DNA of 64,000 bases from NCBI RefSeq assembly GCF_014651055.1, contig NZ_BMWD01000016.1, positions 71,637 through 135,636 on the forward strand, read 5' to 3'. Origin of the DNA: Streptomyces fructofermentans (GTDB taxonomy: Bacteria; Actinomycetota; Actinomycetes; Streptomycetales; Streptomycetaceae). The notes under the pieces are model-generated. The model was not told the origin of the DNA. It was given only the letters and a program-made list of their open reading frames with translations, and made no database searches. The position numbers and the translations under genes are program-made. Positions within the stretch are counted from its first letter, which is position 1; each line of letters opens with the position of its first letter. Of the stretch, positions 44,798-53,900 are shown piece after piece.

Positions 44798-45353
44798 TGA
44801 GCACCCTTTCGAGCAAAGTCACGGCAGGCAGGCCGCCGGCGTTTTCGTCGCCGCCGGGCTGATGAATGGCGACCAGGCCCGCTTCCGCCAAGTCGGCGAC
44901 GAGGATCCTGGCTACGCCGAGAGGCATGGTCAGAAGGGCCGAGATCTCGGCCACCGACTTGATCTCACGGCAGAGGTTGCAGATGCGCTGATGCTCGGGC
45001 AACTGCCCCTGCATCTGGTGCGGCTGAGCGGTGGTGTGCACCAGCGCCTCGATGGCGAGCTGGTAGCGGGGCCTGGTACGTCCACCCGTCATGGCGTACG
45101 GACGGACCAGGGGGTTGTGCGCAGCCCCGGCGGGCGCCGCGTCCGGAGAGCGGCGCTGCGGCTGCACCGGCTGGATGCGCGGTGCGGACGGCTGGTCGTA
45201 CGGCGAGGACCCGGGGCCCGGTGCGTAGGGCTGGTGCTGCGGGGTGGGTGCGGAGGGGAAGTTGTACCGGTTCGGCGCGCCTTCGCCGCCCTGGCCCTGG
45301 CCGGAGCCGTAGGACCAGTTGCCCGAAGACGAACCGCCTGGGGGTGTTGCCAC
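44778..45353 (-). CDS. cvnC: Conservon DUF742 protein CvnC (second conservon)
   Basis: A 191-residue protein. A Pro/Gln/Ser/Tyr-rich disordered N-terminus (about 1-85) precedes the DUF742 winged-helix-like domain (VRPYAMTGGRTRPRYQLAIE, LPEHQRICNLCREIKSVAEI, ALLTMPLGVARILVADLAEA). The GTG start has a strong GGAGGAGGAG just before it. The other conservon has a much shorter N-terminus (132 residues in all). DUF742 proteins couple the roadblock protein and GTPase; some resemble DNA-binding folds. Confidence 0.9.
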   Translation of the reverse strand: MATPPGGSSSGNWSYGSGQGQGGEGAPNRYNFPSAPTPQHQPYAPGPGSSPYDQPSAPRIQPVQPQRRSPDAAPAGAAHNPLVRPYAMTGGRTRPRYQLAIEALVHTTAQPHQMQGQLPEHQRICNLCREIKSVAEISALLTMPLGVARILVADLAEAGLVAIHQPGGDENAGGLPAVTLLERVLSGLRKL

Positions 45354-45445
45354 TTTCTCCTCCTCCGACTGTGCCGGGCCCGTCACTGTGGGGCCGCGTC
45401 CCGAAACCTTACGGCCACGGGACGCCAAAACGCATCGCTTGTCTG

Positions 45446-45868
45446 TTAGTTGAGAAGGCTCCCCTGGAGCTCCGCACGCAGATCCGGCGTCAGAACGGTA
45501 CCGGCACGGTCCACCAGAAGGGCCATCTCGTACCCGATGAGGCCGATGTCCGCTTCGGGATGCGCGAGGACCGCGAGCGAGGAACCGTCGGAAACGGACA
45601 TGATGAACAGGAATCCCCGCTCCATCTCCACAACCGTCTGATTCACGCTGCCGCCCTCGAAGATGCGCGACGCACCCGCGGTCAGCGAGGTGAGACCCGA
45701 CGCGACGGCCGCAAGCTGGTCGGCGCGGTCGCGCGGGAATCCTTCGGACATCGCCAGAAGGAGTCCGTCGGCGGAGACCACCACCGTGTGCGACACCCCG
45801 GGGGTGTTGTCCACGAAGTTGGTGATCAACCAGTTCAGGTTCTGCGCCGCCTGGCTCATCGGGCTCAC
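45446..45868 (-). CDS. cvnB: Conservon roadblock/LC7 protein CvnB (second conservon)
   Basis: A 140-residue roadblock-fold protein, MSPMSQAAQNLNWLITNFVD..., a likely partner or activator of the GTPase. GTG 45868 begins one base after the cvnA stop, with AGGAG 7 bases upstream; the internal ATG (45859) is less well spaced. The sequence is nearly the same as the CvnB of the neighbouring conservon (VSHTVVVSADGLLLAMSEGF; DRADQLAAVASGLTSLTAGA). Confidence 0.92.
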   Translation of the reverse strand: MSPMSQAAQNLNWLITNFVDNTPGVSHTVVVSADGLLLAMSEGFPRDRADQLAAVASGLTSLTAGASRIFEGGSVNQTVVEMERGFLFIMSVSDGSSLAVLAHPEADIGLIGYEMALLVDRAGTVLTPDLRAELQGSLLN

Positions 45869-45869
45869 A

Positions 45870-48800
45870 CTAACGCTCCTGGTTGTAGGTGCTGTCAGAG
45901 CCGAAACCCTGACCGTTCGAGTCACTGCCTGCGTTGCGTCCCCGCTCGACACCCCGGCGCAGGTTGCTCAGCCTGCCCCGTACGTCCTCGGGAGCGCGGG
46001 AGACCTGGGGGCCGCCCTGGGGGGTCGATTCGGCGGTGCCCTCGACCAGGTTGGCCTTCGGTACCCGCCGCGGCAGGCCGGAGGAGGTGACCCCGCCCGC
46101 CTTGGGCTTCTTCAGCTGTTCGGCACGCTGCCACCGCTGGTCGTTGGACGACTGCCAGTCGGCGTTGCCGCTTCCGTTGCTGTCGCCGCCGTCCTGGCGG
46201 GCGGGCGAACCCAGTCCCGCGGACTGCTGGGCACCGCCGCCCGCGGTGGCTCCGCGGCGGGGAAGCCCCGCGTCGGTGGCCCCGCGGCGGGGGAGACCCG
46301 CGTCGGTGACAGTGCGAGCGGCCGAGGCCGCTCCCGGACGGTTGAAGCCTACGTGGTCCTGCTCGGCCGCGTCAGCGACCTGCGAGGATTCCGCTTCCTG
46401 CCCGTAGTCGGAACCATAGCCGTTCTGGTATCCGTCCTGCTGCGGCCAGTCGTCCTGGTAGGACGGCTCGCCGAAGGCGGCGAAGCCCTCCTGGGCCGGT
46501 GCGTGGCCCTGCGGCTGGTCCTCCTGGACCGGCTCCGCATAGCCCTGCTCCGGGTATCCGCCGTTCGCCGGGAAGTACGTCTCGTCGTACGACGCCTGCT
46601 GCGGCTCCTCGTACGACGTCTGCTGGTCGTACGAGGGCGACTCGGTGTAGGCGGACGCGTTGCCGTCGTACGCCGGCTGGCCGTTCTCGTAGCCCTGCTG
46701 CTGGTCGAACTCGTCGCCGAAGGCCGGAGCCTCGCCGTCGGGACCGTGCGTCTGGGCCTCCAGGGCCGCACGGCGCTCCTCGCGGACCAGCGAGCGGCCC
46801 ACCGGGTCGAGCTCACGGATGTCGTCCGGGACCTCGGTGCTGTAGCGGCTGTCGTCGAAGCCCAGCTCCGCGGCCGTGCGCATCGGCGCCTGGCCCATCT
46901 GGAACTGCTCGCCCTGGAACGCCTGCTGCTGCTCCGGGATGATCTGCGAGACCGTGAAGTCCTCGCGCTGCATCTGGTGGTCGCCACCGCCACCGTGGGT
47001 GATGGCGTCGGGGAGCATGACGAGCGAGGTCGTGCCGGCCTGCTCGCCCGAGGGGCGGAGCTGGACGCGGATGCCGTGCCGGTCGGACAGTCGGCCGACC
47101 ACGAACAGGCCCATGCGCTGCGAGATCGCGGCGTCCACGGTCGGCGGGTTGGCCAGCTTGTGGTTGATGTCCGCGAAGTCCTCGGCGGTGAGGCCGATGC
47201 CCTTGTCGTGGATCTCGACCATCACACGGCCGTCGGGGAGACGGGTCGCGGTGACGCGGACCTTGGTCTGCGGGGAGGAGAACGTGGTGGCGTTCTCCAG
47301 GAGCTCGGCGAGCAGGTGCACGAGGTCGGTCACGGCACGGCCGTGGATCTCGGCCTCCGGAACACCGGAGAGCTCGATGCGCTCGTACTGCTCCACCTCG
47401 GAGGAGGCGGCGCGCAGCACGTCGACCAGCGGGACCGGCTGGTCCCAGCGGCGGCCGGGCTCCTCGCCGGCGAGGACCAGGAGGTTCTCGCCGTTGCGGC
47501 GCATACGGGTCGCGAGGTGGTCCAGGCGGAAGAGGTTCTCCAGCTGGTCCGGGTCGGCCTCGTTGTTCTCCAGGTCGGTGATCAGGGTCAGCTGGCCCTC
47601 GATCAGCGACTGGTTGCGGCGCGACAGGTTGGTGAAGATCGCGTTGATGTTGCCTCGCAGCAGAGCCTGCTCGGCGGCCAGTCGGACGGCCTCGCGGTGG
47701 ACCTGGTCGAAGGCGCGGGCGACTTCGCCGATCTCGTCCGTCGTGGTGATCGGGATGGGCGTGACACGCGTGTCGACGCGACCCGGATCCGTACGGGAGA
47801 GCTGGTCGACCAGCATCGGCAGGCGCTGCTCGGCGACGCCGAAGGCGGCGTTGCGGAGCTGGCGCATCGAGCGGCTCATCTGGCGGGCCACCATGCCGGC
47901 CAGGATGAACGCGGCGAGCAGGGCGATGACGACCGCGGCACCGGTGATGAAGGCGTCGCGCTGGGCGTCGTCGGCGATGCCCGAGGCCTCGTTCACCGCC
48001 TTGTCGGCGAGGTCGGTCTCGATCGCGCGGTACGCGTTGTACTTGCCGGTGTTGACCGCCCACCAGTTCTGGACCGTGATGCCGTCCTCGGCGAGCGCGA
48101 GGCGCGCGGAGGGGTCGGTGGTCTGCATCGACGCGAGGCCGGCGACCATCTTGGTCGGGTCCTTGGGCGGCGGGACGTAGGCCTGGTTCTTCGCCGCGGC
48201 GGCCGCGGCGGCCTCCTTGGCCTGGCTCACGCCGTCGGCCTCGAGCTGCCTCTTGGCCTGTTCGAGCTTGGCCGCGTCGGCGTCGGTGCCACCGCCGATG
48301 TACTCCTCGATGGCGATGCCCTCGAGGTAGGCGTAGGAGGAGAGGGCCACGCGCTGCTGGCCCAGGCTCTTGTCGGTCGGCCCGGGCTTGATGAGCAGGT
48401 GGGTGCCGATGGACCGCTGCAGCGAGAGGGCGGCCTTGGAGAGGCCGATCGCGTAGACGGTCCGGCCGTAGCTGGTGATGTTGCCGGTGCCCAGACCGAG
48501 TTCGTTGGCGAACTCCATCAGCGGGTGCTGGATCTCGACGTAGCCCTCTTCGGTCTGCACACCGGTGAGCTTCGAGGTGTACGCGACCTTGCGCAGGGTG
48601 TCGAGCTTGGGCTCCGACTTGCGGAACAGGGACAGGCGGCGCTCGAGGCCCGGCTTGTCCGGCATGTTCTTCGCGGCCTCGTTGAACTCGACCGCGGCGG
48701 CGTCCGTGGCGCGGCGCGCCTTCACGACGGTCGCGTCGTTCTGGCCCTTGCCCTGGAGCAGCGGGCCGGCCGTGGTGTCGCGCTCCACGTACAGCCTGTC

Positions 48801-49103
48801 GCCGTAGGTCAGCGCGGCCCGGACCAGACGCGCGGTGTTCTCCGCGTCCTCGGCCTCCTGCCAGGTGTCGATCGAGCCCTTCACCTGGAAGCCGCCCATG
48901 ACCAGGCCGACCATCACGGGTATGAGCAGGATCGCGTTCAGCCGCGTCGGCACACGCCAGTTGCGCGGGGAGAAACGGCTGCCGCTGGGAGCGGGTGGGG
49001 CCGTCGGCTCCGAGCCGGGCATGTTCGCGGGTGCCGCTCCGCGCGGCGGCGGGGTGAAGTTGCCCCGTGCCGACGGCTCGGGACCGTTCTTGCTTCGCCT
49101 CAC
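45870..49103 (-). CDS. cvnA: Conservon sensor histidine kinase-like CvnA (second conservon)
   Basis: A 1077-residue membrane sensor. TM1 (AILLIPVMVGLVMGG, about residue 61) and TM2 (VIALLAAFILAGMVA, about 394) flank a ~330-residue extracellular nitrate/nitrite-sensor-like domain. HAMP, a helical region with LDHLATRMRRNGENLLVLAG, and an HATPase (ELLENATTFSSP, IHDKGIGL, GLFVVGRL; about 590-700) follow. The last ~375 residues are a Gln/Tyr/Glu/Ser-rich tail with repeated GLPRR motifs. GTG 49103 is chosen by analogy with the other cvnA (AGAGGTTG 11-12 bases upstream in both). The ATP site is intact. Confidence 0.9.
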   Translation of the reverse strand: MRRSKNGPEPSARGNFTPPPRGAAPANMPGSEPTAPPAPSGSRFSPRNWRVPTRLNAILLIPVMVGLVMGGFQVKGSIDTWQEAEDAENTARLVRAALTYGDRLYVERDTTAGPLLQGKGQNDATVVKARRATDAAAVEFNEAAKNMPDKPGLERRLSLFRKSEPKLDTLRKVAYTSKLTGVQTEEGYVEIQHPLMEFANELGLGTGNITSYGRTVYAIGLSKAALSLQRSIGTHLLIKPGPTDKSLGQQRVALSSYAYLEGIAIEEYIGGGTDADAAKLEQAKRQLEADGVSQAKEAAAAAAAKNQAYVPPPKDPTKMVAGLASMQTTDPSARLALAEDGITVQNWWAVNTGKYNAYRAIETDLADKAVNEASGIADDAQRDAFITGAAVVIALLAAFILAGMVARQMSRSMRQLRNAAFGVAEQRLPMLVDQLSRTDPGRVDTRVTPIPITTTDEIGEVARAFDQVHREAVRLAAEQALLRGNINAIFTNLSRRNQSLIEGQLTLITDLENNEADPDQLENLFRLDHLATRMRRNGENLLVLAGEEPGRRWDQPVPLVDVLRAASSEVEQYERIELSGVPEAEIHGRAVTDLVHLLAELLENATTFSSPQTKVRVTATRLPDGRVMVEIHDKGIGLTAEDFADINHKLANPPTVDAAISQRMGLFVVGRLSDRHGIRVQLRPSGEQAGTTSLVMLPDAITHGGGGDHQMQREDFTVSQIIPEQQQAFQGEQFQMGQAPMRTAAELGFDDSRYSTEVPDDIRELDPVGRSLVREERRAALEAQTHGPDGEAPAFGDEFDQQQGYENGQPAYDGNASAYTESPSYDQQTSYEEPQQASYDETYFPANGGYPEQGYAEPVQEDQPQGHAPAQEGFAAFGEPSYQDDWPQQDGYQNGYGSDYGQEAESSQVADAAEQDHVGFNRPGAASAARTVTDAGLPRRGATDAGLPRRGATAGGGAQQSAGLGSPARQDGGDSNGSGNADWQSSNDQRWQRAEQLKKPKAGGVTSSGLPRRVPKANLVEGTAESTPQGGPQVSRAPEDVRGRLSNLRRGVERGRNAGSDSNGQGFGSDSTYNQER

Positions 49104-49479
49104 TCGACCAACAACCTCTCGGCGTCGGCACCTTCGTCGTGCCGCCTGTGTCTTCCGGCCCTTGCTACTGGGCAGTTCTGGCATTTCAGCACGTCAGGGT
49201 CTGCAGTTCCAAACACTCGGAAGCGAAGATTCCGTGTGATGTGGGCCCCAGATAAAACGGTCATAAAGAGCGAGCCCCGCCAAAAAGCGGGGCCGATGTG
49301 AGCGCAGCGGCACCAGCCGACCGCGACGCGTGGCGGTGCCCCTGGATTTCTCTGTCGAAACGTTATGAACACCGAGGCCGACCGTGTCAAACGACACAGC
49401 CGGCTCCGGTGCTACTACGACAACTGCCGTACGACGTTGTCCATTTGAATGCCGGGCCGAGGGCCCCCTGGCGGACTGC
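49104..49479. promoter_or_regulatory. Spacer between the two conservons
   Basis: This 376-base stretch holds a hairpin GCCCCGC-N5-GCGGGGC (49274-49292), a likely terminator for the upstream conservon, followed on the minus strand by a fairly AT-rich stretch that probably carries the second conservon's promoter. No exact -35/-10 could be assigned, and no gene is seen. Confidence 0.45.
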
Positions 49480-50055
49480 CTAGCGCAGGCGTGCCATCAG
49501 GGCGTGCTCGACCAGGGTGATGAGCGCGGACTTGGCGTCGGCGCGGTGGCGGGCGTCCGTCGTGATGATCGGGGCGTCCGGGCCGATCTGCAGGGCCTCG
49601 CGGACCTCGTCCGGCGTGTACGGCTGGTGCCCGTCGAAGCCGTTGAGGGCGATGACGAACGGCAGTCCGCTGTTCTCGAAGTAGTCGACCGCGGGGAAGC
49701 AGTCGGCCAGCCTGCGGGTGTCCACCAGTACGACGGCGCCGATCGCGCCGCGCACCAGGTCGTCCCACATGAACCAGAAGCGGTCCTGACCGGGCGTACC
49801 GAAGAGGTACAGGATCAGGTCCTGGTCCAGGGTGATACGGCCGAAGTCCATGGCCACCGTGGTGGTGGTCTTGTCCCCGGTGTGGGTCAGGTCGTCGATC
49901 CCCGCGCTCGCCGAGGTCATGACGGCCTCGGTCCGCAGCGGGTTGATCTCGGAGACGGCACCTACGAACGTGGTCTTGCCCACGCCGAAGCCACCTGCCA
50001 CCACGATCTTTGCGGAGGTGGTGGCACGCCCTCCGTCAGAGCTTGCGAAGTCCAC
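49480..50055 (-). CDS. cvnD: Conservon GTPase CvnD (first conservon)
   Basis: A 191-residue small GTPase with P-loop GGFGVGKTTF, switch II LFGTPGQDRFW and ALNGFDG. The GTG start overlaps the end of cvnC by 20 bases, as in the sister operon. Its conserved core differs from the other CvnD at only a few residues (Val for Ile, His for Asn, Thr for Asn). This is the last gene of the first conservon. Confidence 0.92.
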   Translation of the reverse strand: MDFASSDGGRATTSAKIVVAGGFGVGKTTFVGAVSEINPLRTEAVMTSASAGIDDLTHTGDKTTTTVAMDFGRITLDQDLILYLFGTPGQDRFWFMWDDLVRGAIGAVVLVDTRRLADCFPAVDYFENSGLPFVIALNGFDGHQPYTPDEVREALQIGPDAPIITTDARHRADAKSALITLVEHALMARLR

Positions 50056-50434
50056 TGAGCACCCTTTCGAGCAGTGTCACGTCCGGGGCGCCGCCATTGC
50101 CCTCGTCGCCACCGGGCTGGTGGATTGCGACGAGACCGGCCTCCGCGAGGTCCGCAACGAGAATCCGTGCCACGCCCAGCGGCATGGACAAGAGGGCCGA
50201 GACCTCGGCCACCGATTTGACCTCACGGCACAGGTGGCAGATCCGCTGGTGCTCGGGGAGCAATCCCATCAGCGCTGCCGGGTCGGCCGTGGTGCTGATC
50301 AGTGCCTCGATGGCGAGCTGGTAGCGCGGCCGGGTCCGGCCGCCGGTCATCGCGTACGGACGTACCAGCGGCTGGTCGCCCTCGTCCCCGTACGGCTCGG
50401 CGTACGGATCGTGAGAGGCGGTGGGCGGGGTCAT
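50036..50434 (-). CDS. cvnC: Conservon DUF742 protein CvnC (first conservon)
   Basis: A 132-residue DUF742 protein with a short acidic/Tyr N-terminus (PYAEPYGDEGDQP) and the usual core (VRPYAMTGGRTRPRYQLAIE; LPEHQRICHLCREVKSVAEV). A GGAGG lies about 5 bases before the ATG. About 100 bases separate it from cvnB, similar to the sister operon. The missing 60-residue disordered N-terminus is the main difference between the two CvnC proteins. Confidence 0.92.
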   Translation of the reverse strand: MTPPTASHDPYAEPYGDEGDQPLVRPYAMTGGRTRPRYQLAIEALISTTADPAALMGLLPEHQRICHLCREVKSVAEVSALLSMPLGVARILVADLAEAGLVAIHQPGGDEGNGGAPDVTLLERVLSGLRKL

Positions 50435-50536
50435 GAATCCTCCGGGCGGGACAGCAAGTGGGTCAGTCGTGCCGTCTGACGGGGCCGGTGGGGGGAGGGC
50501 GGCCGGACGGTTTTGAGTACGTTCGGTGAATCCTTG

Positions 50537-50959
50537 CTAGTGGAGCAGGCTGCCCTGGAGCTCCGCTCGCAGATCCGGTGTGAGCACAGCGCCCGCACGG
50601 TCCACGAGCAGAGCCATCTCGTATCCGACGAGGCCGATGTCGCAGTCCGGGTGGGAGAGGACCGCGAGGGACGACCCGTCCGAGACGGACATGAGGAAGA
50701 GGAATCCCCGCTCCATCTCGACGACGGTCTGGGCCACCGTGCCGCCCTCGAAGATCCGGGACGCCCCGGCCGTGAGGGACGTGAGTCCGGAGGCGACGGC
50801 CGCGAGCTGGTCGGCGCGGTCGCGCGGGAAGCCCTCGGACATCGCCAGGAGAAGGCCGTCTGCGGACACGACGACGGTGTGGGACACCCCGGGGGTGTTG
50901 TCAACGAAGTTGGTGATCAACCAGTTGAGGTTCTGTGCCGCCTGGCTCATCTGGCTCAA
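50537..50959 (-). CDS. cvnB: Conservon roadblock/LC7 protein CvnB (first conservon)
   Basis: A 140-residue roadblock protein, MSQMSQAAQNLNWLITNFVD.... The best-placed start is a TTG directly after the cvnA stop (zero spacing), with AGGAG 6 bases upstream; the ATG at 50950 would be 15 bases from the same site. The sister gene has GTG at the same place, supporting a non-ATG start at both loci. It contains the same VVVSADGLLLAMSEGFPRDR core. Confidence 0.92.
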   Translation of the reverse strand: MSQMSQAAQNLNWLITNFVDNTPGVSHTVVVSADGLLLAMSEGFPRDRADQLAAVASGLTSLTAGASRIFEGGTVAQTVVEMERGFLFLMSVSDGSSLAVLSHPDCDIGLVGYEMALLVDRAGAVLTPDLRAELQGSLLH

Positions 50960-53900
50960 CTAACGCTCCTGCTGGTGAGTGGGGCTGGGGAAGCTGCCGG
51001 TCTGGCCGCTGCCGGCCTGCCGGCCCTGCTGAATGCCCCTACGAAGATTGGTCAGCCGGCCACGTACGTCATCGGGCGCACGCGAAACCTGCGGACCGCT
51101 TTGGTGCTGTTGCTGCTGAGCCGTCCCCGCCACGAGGTTCGCGCGGGGGACCCGGCGCGGCAGACCCGAGACGGTCACGCCACCCGCGGAGGGCTGGCGT
51201 ACCCGCTCGGCCTGCCGGCCGAGTTCGTCATTGGGGGTGCTCCGCCAGGAGGCGGACGCTGCGGCGGGCGCCGGACGCTGCGGGGCCGCGGGAGCCTGGG
51301 AAGGCTGCTGCGGTACCTGCTCGCCCTGAGTGCCGTGACCGCCCTGAGTCTGGTTGAACCAGTTCGTCTCAAGCGTGTCGTACAGCGGCGTCCGCCCGTC
51401 ACCGGGACTCGTCGCCGGCGGCAGGGCCTCGGGCTCCTGGGGGAGCGCGGGACGCCTGCGCGTCTGCGGACGCTGGGGCCGCTGCTGCGAGCCGGAACCG
51501 TTGGTCCCGGGCCGCTCGTACTGACCGGTGCCGCCGCCCTGCCCGGCACCGTAACCCTGGAACTGACCGGTGTCCGGCTGAACGTCCCGGCCCGGCGCCG
51601 CGTACTGACCGGTGGAACCACCGTCATAGCCGGGCATCGGGAACTGTCCGGTGGAGGCCGGACCCCGGTTGTACTGGCCGTTCTGTCCGGCCCCGGAGTT
51701 CTGCGCGCCGAACGAGTCCGGGCGGGCGAACGATCCGGTGCTGTGGTTGTCGTTGATCCTGGGCAGCTGCGAGGTGGCGTCCTGCTCCTCGTGGCCGCGC
51801 GGGGCGTCCATCGGTGAACGGGGCACCGGCGGCTGGGCGTTGTCGTCGCTCCAGCTCGGGCGCTGCTGGTTGCCGCCCGGCAGCTCGGCACGCGGACCGC
51901 TGTTGCGGGGCGGTGACTGCTGCGGGCGACGGCCCTGGTCGCCGTTGACCGGACGCTGCTGGGGCTGCGAGGGCACCTGGCCGCGGTTGCCGCCGCCCAT
52001 GGTGTCCTGGCGGTTGCCGCCGAACGCGTCCTGCCGTCCGCCGTCGTTGTAGCCCTGGGCCGCACCGGCCTGGGCCGGCCTGCCCTGCGGGGGCGGCGGG
52101 GTCTGGGGGCGTGCGCCGCCCTGGCCGCCGGGGCGGCCGTTGGTCTCGGGGCGGGGGAGTGCGGCCCGGGGACCCGAGCCCGCTCCCACCTGGCCGCGCT
52201 GCGGCGCCGGGTTGAGCCGGCCCGTGTTGTTGCCGCCCGAGGGGCCCGTGCCGAGTGCGGGGCCGCCGGAACCGCCCCGACGCGCCGCCGCGACACCGGC
52301 TGCGGCCTGCGCCGCGGCCGGACCGCCACCGGTGGGAGCGCCCTGGCCGGGCTTGCCCGGAAGCTTCTTGCCGCCCTGGGCGACATCGACGGGCAGCATG
52401 ACCAGCGCGGTCGTGCCGCCGGAGTCGGACGGGCGGAGCTGGATGCGGATGCCGTGCCTCTGCGACAGACGACCGACCACGAAGAGGCCCATGCGGCGGG
52501 AGACCGACACGTCCACGGTGGGCGGCGACGCGAGCCGCTCGTTGATCGCCGCGAGGTCCTCGGGCGACAGGCCGATTCCGGTGTCGTGGATCTCGATCAG
52601 TACGCGCCCGTCGGGCAGCGCGTGACCGGTGACCTTGACCTTGGTCTGCGGCGAGGAGAAGGAGGTCGCGTTCTCGAGCAGCTCGGCGAGGAGGTGCACG
52701 AGGTCGTTGACCACGCGGCCGGCCACCTCGGTGGTGGGCACCGACGAGAGCTCGATGCGCTCGTACTGCTCCACCTCGGAGGCGGCGGCGCGGAGCACGT
52801 CGACCAGCGGGACCGGACGGGTCCAGCGCCGGCCGGGCTCCTCACCCGCGAGGACGAGGAGGTTCTCACCGTTACGACGCATGCGGGTCGCGAGGTGGTC
52901 GAGCTTGAAGAGCGAGGAGAGCTGGTCCGGGTCGGCCTCGCGGGACTCCAGTTCGGAGATGAGCGAGAGCTGGCGCTGGATGAGGCCCTGGGAACGGCGC
53001 GAGAGGTTGGTGAACATCGCGTTGACGTTGCCTCGGAGGAGGGCCTGCTCGGCGGCCAGTCGGACCGCCTCACGGTGCACGTCGTCGAAGGCCGCGGCCA
53101 CCTGGCCGATCTCGTCCTTGGAGTGCACACCGACGGACTCGACGGAGGTGTCGACGTCCTGCGGGTCCGACTCGGAGAGCTGCTTGACCAGCTCGGGCAG
53201 GCGTTCCTGGGCGACCTTCGTCGCGGTGTCCTGGAGCCGGCGCAGCGAGCGGATCATGGATCGGGCCACCACGAAGGCGCCGACCAGCGAGACGCCGAGG
53301 ACGATCAGGATGAGCGCACCGGAGATGATGGCTTCCTGCTCGGACTCGTTGCGCAGCTCGCGGGCCTTCTGCTCCATCTCGTTGAGCAGCGTGAGCTCGA
53401 TCTTCTTCATTTCCTGGAGCTTGGACGAGTCGGCGTCCACCCAGTCCAGGTACGAGCGCTTCGCCTGGAGCCGCAGACCGTTCTCGCGCTCGAGGACGTT
53501 CTCCGCGTAGCGGTCGGCGCCCTCGATGATCGGGCTCGGGTCGTCGATCGGCTTGGTGAGGCTGGCCTCGTTGCCCTCGTAGATGCTCCGGAACTGCGTG
53601 AGTTCGAAGCCCTGGTTCTTGAAGGCGGAGAGCGCGTACTGACGGTCGTTCTCGGAGAGGTCCCCGTAGGTGCCGTCGGTGGTCGGCAGGGCCGCCGCGA
53701 TGACCGCGCGCTGCACCGACGCGTACTCCTTGGCGGTCGAGAAGGCCGCCAGGGCGCGGGTGCGCTGGATCATCTCGGGATTGCTGGTCGCCTCGGCCAT
53801 GTCCTGCGAGAGGCCGAGCAGCTGCTCGATGAGCCGGTGGTACGCCTCGACCGTCTGGGCGGAGTTCTGCTCGTCCTGGAAGGCGCTGTTGCGGATCTCC

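Noticed and set aside
45663..49301. A 1212-codon plus-strand frame opposite the second cvnA
   Set aside because: Exact antisense of a well-supported sensor; Leu/Arg/Gly/Val-rich with no domain.
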